Translations under genes and position numbers: made by a program
In this document: positions 8,128 to 14,277 of the stretch, in pieces
How positions within the stretch are numbered: position 1 is the first letter of the stretch
Layout: every line of letters begins with the position of its first letter
The notes under the pieces: model-generated
Databases searched by the model: none
What the model saw: only the letters and a program-made list of their open reading frames with translations
What the model was told of the DNA's origin: nothing
Assembly (NCBI RefSeq): GCF_011602365.1
Contig: NZ_JAAONZ010000024.1
Coordinates: 1 to 64,000, forward strand
DNA: 64,000 nucleotides
Origin: Pseudomaricurvus hydrocarbonicus
GTDB taxonomy: Bacteria > Pseudomonadota > Gammaproteobacteria > Pseudomonadales > Cellvibrionaceae
Direction of reading: 5' to 3'

Positions 8128-9036
8128 GTGGAAACTTAACGCTGGAAGCTTAATTTAAGCGTTCAAACGCAAAGCTTGAAAGCTAAAACTTGAGCTGTAA
8201 AGAGTGAGCGTCAAGGTCACGGGTTATAGTCCAGGTGCGTGCATGGCTTGGCCGTTCAAGAGCGCTTTCTTTGTTTTGAAATGCAATGTCGCAGAATAAT
8301 GCAATGCCCGAGAATAAAGCGGTTCGACATGCCGGCTGCAAAATAGACGGGTCGCTGGGGCGCGACAAAACGTTATTTTGTTCCCGGCACAAAATATGCA
8401 GGCACATAATGCCGCATTGAGAATCTGCTCAGTGATGGCAACAGACAGGTGTCTGCTGCATGAAGGCTGGTAGGCAGGTCGGTGCCCTGTGACGCTAAAA
8501 TATTCACGCAATCTGCGATATCGAGGCGCTTTTTAGTTCGTCTCTGCATGAGAACGGATTTTTTCAAAACCGAATAAAATTTTTGTGTTGCTGGTTGACG
8601 GTGAACATCGGATTACACCGGTAAACCCGGAAAGCACTTGCGAAGCTTGCAGATATCCCCTACCTTCAGAGGACGGTAGTGATGTTCATGCGCCGAAACG
8701 CGTTGGTCGCAGTCTCAACTGCACCACTCATTGATCACCCGTTGTATCGCTGTCAATGCGCGGCGGTTAGCGAGTGGTTTTCAAAAAAATTGCCAAATAG
8801 TACTTATCAAAAGTAATTGTCAAAAAGTTGTTGTCAAAAAAGCTATTGTCTCAACGACACCTGATTAAGGTGCTGTCGCTTTATCGGCTGCTACAGAGAA
8901 ACTGTTCATGTGCAGTCCGTTTTAAAATATGAGTTCCTGTCTCAGCACGGTGTTGATTGTCTGACAGGGGCCACCACAGCCGCCCGTTAACGCACGGCGG
9001 AAACAATTCGATCATTCGACATCAGGAGTATCCCCT
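8128..9036. other. 909-bp spacer inside the ectoine locus
   Basis: No convincing gene is present on either strand; the minus-strand open frames at 8183-8567 have no recognisable domain and overlap one another. The first part (8128-8200) contains imperfect short repeats (GGAAACTTAA, AAGCTTGAAAGC). The later part carries a phased series of TTRTCAAAA-like boxes (separate entry). The ribosome-binding site of the transaminase (AGGAG) is at about 9024. The space is large enough to have once held a regulator gene. Confidence 0.5.
8778..8853. promoter_or_regulatory. phased array of TTRTCAAAA-like boxes, possible operator
   Basis: Related boxes occur at 8778 (TTTTCAAAAA), 8804 (TTATCAAAAG), 8817 (TTGTCAAAAAG), 8831 (TTGTCAAAAAAG) and 8846 (TTGTCTCAA). 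The last four are spaced 13-15 bases apart. The array lies about 185 bases upstream of the doeD start, where a regulator of ectoine catabolism could bind. No regulator gene is visible nearby, so this is an inference from the spacing only. Confidence 0.35.
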
Positions 9037-10287
9037 ATGGAGATCTTTGAACAATGGGAATCCGATATCCGCGGTTATTGCCGAGCCTATCCTACCGTCT
9101 TCAGCACGGCGACGAATGCTCGACAAGTGGATGAGCAGGGAAAATCCTATCTGGATTTTTTCGCCGGTGCCGGCGTTTTAAATTTCGGACACAACAACCC
9201 GAAGATGAAAGCCGCCATCATCGATTATTTACAGAAGGATGGGGTGGTCCACAGTCTGGACATGTATACCACCGCCAAACGTGAATTTATCAGTGCGTTT
9301 GCCGACACCATTCTCAAACCCAGAAACATGAATTACAAAATGCAGTTCATGGGGCCAACCGGAACCAACGCCGTCGAGGCCGCACTGAAACTGGCGCGTC
9401 GTGTGACTAAACGTCAACAAGTGATTGCGTTCTCACAGGGATTTCACGGCATGACTCTGGGGGCGCTGGCCTGTACGGCCAATGAATATTTTCGCAACGC
9501 GTCGGGCATCCCGTTGCAATTTGCCCGTCACGAACCGTTTGAAAATAATCCTGGTGGTGGAATCGAAAACCTGAAAGCGTTGCGCCAGCTTTTAAAAAAT
9601 ACGTCCGGTGGGCTGGAAGCGCCCGCAGCCTTTTTAGTGGAGGCGATTCAGGCCGAGGGCGGCGTCAACATTGCCAGCCAGGAATGGCTGCAGGAATTGC
9701 AGCAGTTGGCCAAAGATGTGGGGGCTCTGCTGATTCTGGATGAAATCCAGGTGGGCTGTGGCCGCACCGGCAAGTATTTCAGTTTTGAGGGCCTGGGGAT
9801 CGAACCGGATATTATTTGTTTGGCCAAGGGCATTGGTGGTTTTGGTACTCCCATGGCGATGAACCTCAATAAGCCGGAGCACGATGTTCACTGGAGCCCG
9901 GGTGAACACACGGGGACGTTTCGCGGACAGGATTTATCGTTTGTCGCAGGTCGGGAAGCACTGCGCTATTTTGATGACGACGAGCTCATGAGCCAGACCC
10001 AAAGACGCGGTGAACTCATTCACGCACGCTTGCAGGAGATTCAGCACTCTTACCCGGATGCCGGTTTTGACGTGCGCGGCGTGGGCATGATTCAGGCGCT
10101 GGATGTTGTGGACGGGGCGTTGGCGAAAGCCATTGCCAACCGCTGTTTTGAAACCGGTTTGCTGGTGGGGCCTTGCGGCACCGGAGGCCGGGTGGTGAAA
10201 CTGTTGCCGCCGCTGACCATTTCAGATGAAGAACTTGATGAAGGCTTATCTCTCTTGGCTGCCGCCGTAGCCTACTGCATGGAGTAA
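9037..10287 (+). CDS. doeD: EctB-like diaminobutyrate--2-oxoglutarate transaminase, catabolic (DoeD role)
   Basis: A 416-residue class III, PLP-dependent aminotransferase. The N-terminus MEIFEQWESD and the run DFFAGAGVLNFGHNNP (40-55) are those of the EctB family. GPTGTNA (106-112) binds the cofactor phosphate, D235 contacts the pyridine nitrogen and K264 in CLAKGIGG forms the Schiff base. EctB works between aspartate semialdehyde and 2,4-diaminobutyrate. Here the gene lies directly upstream of ectoine hydrolase (no gap) and near a deacetylase and a semialdehyde dehydrogenase, so the catabolic direction is more likely: diaminobutyrate to aspartate semialdehyde. No ectA or ectC is present in the window. 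AGGAG lies 8 bases before the ATG. Confidence 0.85.
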   Translation: MEIFEQWESDIRGYCRAYPTVFSTATNARQVDEQGKSYLDFFAGAGVLNFGHNNPKMKAAIIDYLQKDGVVHSLDMYTTAKREFISAFADTILKPRNMNYKMQFMGPTGTNAVEAALKLARRVTKRQQVIAFSQGFHGMTLGALACTANEYFRNASGIPLQFARHEPFENNPGGGIENLKALRQLLKNTSGGLEAPAAFLVEAIQAEGGVNIASQEWLQELQQLAKDVGALLILDEIQVGCGRTGKYFSFEGLGIEPDIICLAKGIGGFGTPMAMNLNKPEHDVHWSPGEHTGTFRGQDLSFVAGREALRYFDDDELMSQTQRRGELIHARLQEIQHSYPDAGFDVRGVGMIQALDVVDGALAKAIANRCFETGLLVGPCGTGGRVVKLLPPLTISDEELDEGLSLLAAAVAYCME

Positions 10288-11604
10288 ATGATGAGACAGC
10301 GCGATGATATGACTTTTCCCTTTTCCGAATACGAGCGGCGTCTCGGAGACTTGCGCCGACGTATGGAGAAACGGTTACTGGATGCGGTGATTATTACCGA
10401 CCCGGAAAACCTGATGTACCTGACGGATTATCAAACCACGGGCTATTCGTTCTTTCAGGCGCTGGTGGTGCCGATTGACGCTCCACCCTTCATGATTACC
10501 CGACAACTGGAAGAGTCGAACGTGCACGCCCGCACCTGGCTGGAACATACCCGGCCTTATTCGGACACTGGCGATTCGATTCAGATGTTGGTGGAGTCGC
10601 TGCGTGAATTTGGGTTGTCGACAAAAATTCTGGGCTATGAACGCAACAGTTATTTTTTCCCGGCCTACCATCAGGATGTGCTCAACACGTCGTTTACGGA
10701 CGGCCGCTTAATGGATTGCTTCGGGATTGTAGAGGAAGGGCGCCGCACCAAATCGGATGTTGAATTGGATATCATGCGGCGCGCAGCGCAGGCCACGGTC
10801 GCGGGCATGAAAGCCGGCATTGACGCCGTGCAACCGGGGGTGACGGAGAATGAAATTGGCGGCGCCATCAGTCAGGCCATGTTCAGCGCGGGGGGCGAGC
10901 CACCGGCAGTCATGCCCTATGTGACTTCGGGGCCGCGCACCATGATTGGTCACGCCACCTGGGAAGGCCGAACCGTGCAACCCAATGAACATGTGTTCCT
11001 GGAAGTGGGGGGCTGTTTTCGCCGCTATCACACCGCCATGATGCGCACCGTGGTGTGCGGCTCACTGTCCGATTCCATGTACAAGGCCCAGGAGACCATG
11101 AAGTATGCGCTGCGCCAGGTCTATGACCATGTGCGTCCGGGTATGACGGTGTCGGATGTGGATATTCTGGTGCGCACGGCGGTGACGGAAAACGATGTGG
11201 GCGGCAAGTTGATCACCCGCTCGGGTTATTCCATTGGCATTGCGTTTCCGCCCAGTTGGGATGAAGGTTATATCGTCAGCCTTAAACAGGGCGATTCGAC
11301 CATTCTGGAAAAGGGCATGACGTTTCACTTCATTCCGTGGATGTGGGGGGTGGATGGCGATAAAACCTGCGGTATCTCGGATACCATTTATCTCACCGAC
11401 AATGGCTGCGCTTCTTTTTTTGATGACGACGTTCCGCAGGACTTTGTGGTCAAACCCGACACCGCTTCCAGAGTGGCCGCAGGCTCTAATTCCAAAGCGA
11501 GCTCCAAGCCTGTGTTGGTTGAACCCGCCGCCGGCAAATCAACTTCATCGACGCAGAACAAAAGTGCCGCGGCTGACTCGAAAGAGAAGCTGGCCGGTAA
11601 ATAA
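10288..11604 (+). CDS. doeA: ectoine hydrolase DoeA
   Basis: A 438-residue M24/creatinase-fold enzyme that opens the ectoine ring to give N-acetyl-diaminobutyrate. Residues 15-150 form the creatinase-type N-domain (EYERRLGDLRRRM, DPENLMYLTDYQTTGY). Residues 160-385 form the pita-bread domain with GHATWEGR, GGCFRRYHTAMMRTV, GYSIGIAFPPSWDEG and HFIPWMWG, all typical of DoeA/EutD. Creatinase-like members do not keep the full two-metal site, which agrees with what is seen here. The ATG at 10288 directly follows the doeD stop codon, so translation is probably coupled; another ATG at 10309 is possible. Unusual is a Ser/Ala/Lys-rich tail of about 50 residues (388-438) with no domain character. Confidence 0.9.
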   Translation: MMRQRDDMTFPFSEYERRLGDLRRRMEKRLLDAVIITDPENLMYLTDYQTTGYSFFQALVVPIDAPPFMITRQLEESNVHARTWLEHTRPYSDTGDSIQMLVESLREFGLSTKILGYERNSYFFPAYHQDVLNTSFTDGRLMDCFGIVEEGRRTKSDVELDIMRRAAQATVAGMKAGIDAVQPGVTENEIGGAISQAMFSAGGEPPAVMPYVTSGPRTMIGHATWEGRTVQPNEHVFLEVGGCFRRYHTAMMRTVVCGSLSDSMYKAQETMKYALRQVYDHVRPGMTVSDVDILVRTAVTENDVGGKLITRSGYSIGIAFPPSWDEGYIVSLKQGDSTILEKGMTFHFIPWMWGVDGDKTCGISDTIYLTDNGCASFFDDDVPQDFVVKPDTASRVAAGSNSKASSKPVLVEPAAGKSTSSTQNKSAAADSKEKLAGK

Positions 11605-11633
11605 CACGCTGCAAGCGACAGGAAAACACACTG

Positions 11634-11703
11634 CTAGTTTCTAGTTTCTCGCTACTAGCTACTAGCTACTAGTTTCTAGCCTCTGGCTACTGGCTACTGG
11701 CCA
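11634..11703. repeat. ten in-phase heptamers of a degenerate CTNGYYW family
   Basis: Starting 30 bases after the doeA stop codon, ten consecutive 7-base units can be read: CTAGTTT twice, CTCGCTA, CTAGCTA twice, CTAGTTT, CTAGCCT, CTGGCTA twice and CTGGCCA. All fit CT-N-G-Y-Y-W or nearly so. The array lies between doeA and doeC, 58 bases before the doeC start. Confidence 0.9.
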
Positions 11704-11761
11704 GCGCCAGAATCGGTTGTGTATCAGCACAGTCCACAGGTCAACAATAAGAGGACGCGTT

Positions 11762-13132
11762 ATGTTAACAGTCATCAATCCGGCAACGGGTGAGCAACTG
11801 CACGCTTACCCCACGTTGGTCGAGGCGCAAATCGAGCAAAGTCTGCAGAACGCGGTAAGCGCCTACGAGTATTGGAAAACGGTTTCGTTCCAGGAGCGTG
11901 CCGATGCTTTGTTTGCGGTGGCCGAGGTCATGCAAGCCGACAGAGAGCGGCTGGCGCTGTTAATGACCGATGAAATGGGCAAGCCGATCAAAGAAGCCCG
12001 GGCCGAAGTGGATAAAGCGGTCTGGTGTGCGCAGCATTATGCCGAGCATGCGGCGCAATACCTGAGCTCCCAGACGCTGGCGTCGGACGCCCACCACAGT
12101 TATGTGCAGCATCTGCCGGTGGGGCCGCTGCTCGGCATCCTGCCCTGGAATGCGCCTTTCTGGCTGGCCTTTCGTTTTTGCGCACCAGCGCTGATGGCGG
12201 GGAATACCTGTCTGTTAAAACACGATCCGCACGTGCCTGCCTGTGCCGCGGCCATTGCCGAGGTGTTTGTCAAAGCCGGTGTGCCGTCAGGGCTGTTGCA
12301 GAATCTGCCCTTGGCCAATGAACAGATTGCCGGGGTGATTCAGGATTTCCGGGTGCGGGGTGTGTCGTTTACCGGTTCCGGTAAGGCGGGCGGTGTGGTG
12401 GCCGGCCTGGCGGGGGCATCTTTAAAGCCCTGTGTGCTGGAACTGGGGGGATCAGACCCCAGTATCGTGCTGGCCGATGCCGACCTGGATCAGGCGGCGG
12501 ATGTGCTGGTGTTGTCGCGCATGATCAATGCGGGGCAGTCGTGCATTGCGGCCAAACGCTTGATCGTCGAAGCGCCGGTCTACGAGGCCTTTATTGAACG
12601 ACTGAAAGTGCGTATCGAAGCCCTAACCCTGGGTAACCCGCGGGATGAGGCGACGGATATCGGCCCATTGGCTCGCGCCGACCTGCGCGATAACCTCGCC
12701 CGACAAGTAGAGGCTACCCTTGAGGCAGGGGCGCGCTGTCTGGTGGGAGGCCTGCCGGACACCGGCGCCGGCTATTATTACCCGCCCACCCTGTTAGTGG
12801 ATGTCACCAACGACATGGCCGCTTGTCAGGAAGAAACCTTTGGACCCGTGGCGGTGGTGGTAAAGGCGGACAATGCCGAACATGCGCTGGCCATCGCCAA
12901 CGATACCCGTTACGGTCTGGCGGCGTCGGTGTGGACCGGCAGCAGCAACGCAGAAGCGATGGCAAAACGGCTGGAAACCGGTCAGGTGGCGATTAATGGC
13001 ATTGTCAAAACCGACCCGCGTTTGCCCAGTGGTGGCATCAAGAATTCTGGCATTGGCCGCGAGCTCGGCCCCCACGGCATATTGGCGTTCGTCAATGTGC
13101 AGCAGGTGTGGGTCGGACCCAAGCAGGGTTGA
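11762..13132 (+). CDS. doeC: aldehyde dehydrogenase, probable aspartate-semialdehyde dehydrogenase DoeC
   Basis: A 456-residue NAD(P)-dependent aldehyde dehydrogenase of the succinate-semialdehyde type. ILPWNAPFW (126-134) forms part of the active-site entrance, FTGSGKAG (203-210) is the coenzyme loop, E227 in LELGGSDP is the general base and C261 in GQSCIAAKR is the nucleophile. In this setting it would oxidise aspartate 4-semialdehyde to aspartate, the last step of ectoine breakdown. The family is broad, and succinate-semialdehyde dehydrogenase would be the alternative if the gene stood elsewhere. The ATG at 11762 has AAGAGGA 8 bases upstream and is preferred to an in-frame start at 11717. 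The repeat array separates it from doeA, so it may have its own transcript. Confidence 0.8.
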   Translation: MLTVINPATGEQLHAYPTLVEAQIEQSLQNAVSAYEYWKTVSFQERADALFAVAEVMQADRERLALLMTDEMGKPIKEARAEVDKAVWCAQHYAEHAAQYLSSQTLASDAHHSYVQHLPVGPLLGILPWNAPFWLAFRFCAPALMAGNTCLLKHDPHVPACAAAIAEVFVKAGVPSGLLQNLPLANEQIAGVIQDFRVRGVSFTGSGKAGGVVAGLAGASLKPCVLELGGSDPSIVLADADLDQAADVLVLSRMINAGQSCIAAKRLIVEAPVYEAFIERLKVRIEALTLGNPRDEATDIGPLARADLRDNLARQVEATLEAGARCLVGGLPDTGAGYYYPPTLLVDVTNDMAACQEETFGPVAVVVKADNAEHALAIANDTRYGLAASVWTGSSNAEAMAKRLETGQVAINGIVKTDPRLPSGGIKNSGIGRELGPHGILAFVNVQQVWVGPKQG

Positions 13133-13201
13133 TAGCAAACAGGGCAGCGCGGCTGTCATCACCGTTAGGGCCAAAACGGCCCCGACCGCCGTGTTATTGT
13201 T

Positions 13202-13996
13202 TTATTGCTTGCGGCTTTTCTGAATCAGGTCGTAAGCGGCCTGCACTTCCTGGGAGCGCTCGGTGGCTTCCTGAATCATGTCCGCCGGCAGTCCCTGGCC
13301 CATGAGCTTATCCGGGTGGTATTGACTCATGAGTTTACGGTAGGCGCGCTTAAGGTCTTTGTCGCTGATGGACTTGTCGACGCCGAGTGCCGCGTAGGCC
13401 ACATCCAGATCGTTGGCACTGGGAGCCTGTTGGTAAGCACCGCCCTGGCGCTGGCCACCGAATTGGTTCTGCGCATTGATCATGCGCAACAGCTGTTCAA
13501 ACGCAAACCCGGAAAAGCCGATGTGCTGGGCAACCTGCCGCAGGATGGCTTCTTCTTCGGCCTCGATGGCGCCATCGGCCAGGGCAATGTTGATCAGGTA
13601 CACCAACAGCATTTGTTTCAGGTTGGTGTGACGGCCACAGACGTGGTTGAATTTTGCCAGCAGCTCCGTCAATGAAAAATTGTGCTGGCTGCCCTGCTTG
13701 AATAAATCGATGGCGGCCCGGCGATGCTCAGGGGTCAGTCCCAGCTTGCTCATCAGCTGCTCCGTGAGCTGCACTTCGGCTTCGGAGACACGACCGTCGG
13801 CCTTGGCCAGATACCCCAGCAGGGTGAACACCGTGGTGAAAAACGTATCCTGGGCTTCCTGCCGGTCACCGATCTGATGGGTAAAACTGCCGAATTTAAA
13901 GCTGCGGTCGATGATCTGACCGACAAAAAAGCCCAGTAAGGCCCCAAAAATGCCGCCGGCCATGTAGCCCAAAATGGCACCAATAAACTTACCCAT
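13202..13996 (-). CDS. djlA: co-chaperone DjlA
   Basis: A 264-residue membrane-anchored J-protein that stimulates DnaK at the inner membrane. The N-terminal 28 residues form one hydrophobic, Gly-rich membrane segment. Residues 50-170 form a TerB-like helical domain with acidic motifs (KADGRVSEAE, ADGAIEAEE). A Gln/Gly-rich linker follows, and the J domain occupies 196-264 with HPD at 227-229. This order and length match DjlA. It is transcribed convergent to doeC, which ends 69 bases away. Confidence 0.92.
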   Translation of the reverse strand: MGKFIGAILGYMAGGIFGALLGFFVGQIIDRSFKFGSFTHQIGDRQEAQDTFFTTVFTLLGYLAKADGRVSEAEVQLTEQLMSKLGLTPEHRRAAIDLFKQGSQHNFSLTELLAKFNHVCGRHTNLKQMLLVYLINIALADGAIEAEEEAILRQVAQHIGFSGFAFEQLLRMINAQNQFGGQRQGGAYQQAPSANDLDVAYAALGVDKSISDKDLKRAYRKLMSQYHPDKLMGQGLPADMIQEATERSQEVQAAYDLIQKSRKQ

Positions 13997-14277
13997 GTTA
14001 ACTACCTGTAATGATCTCTGTGTTCTGTCGGACGTGGGTCTGCACTATAGCGGTTTACGATTGGGGCTGACAGGTGAGGGGGATTTTTTTTACCCACGGC
14101 AGAGACTCTCATGGCGCTGAACGACCTTTCCAGCCGCTGAGGAAAGCGTTTGTTGCTGCCGGGTTTCATTGCAGCCGCGCTCAGGGTGCGCCTTTGCGCC
14201 GCGCTGTCGTCTGCTTTCTTCTTCGGGGTTAGCTGGTACACTTTGAAGACACTCTTGATTGATAGGTTCGGTATTCC

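Noticed and set aside
8183-8567. Leftward open frames in the ectoine-locus gap
   Set aside because: Three short frames overlap one another, lack ribosome-binding sites and show no domain.
9037-10287. Ectoine biosynthesis cluster (ectABC)
   Set aside because: Only an EctB-like gene is present; ectA and ectC are absent and the neighbours are catabolic.
14002-14241. 79-codon leftward open frame between djlA and the DUF748 gene
   Set aside because: Composition and lack of start signals suggest chance; the region is the natural promoter area of both neighbours.
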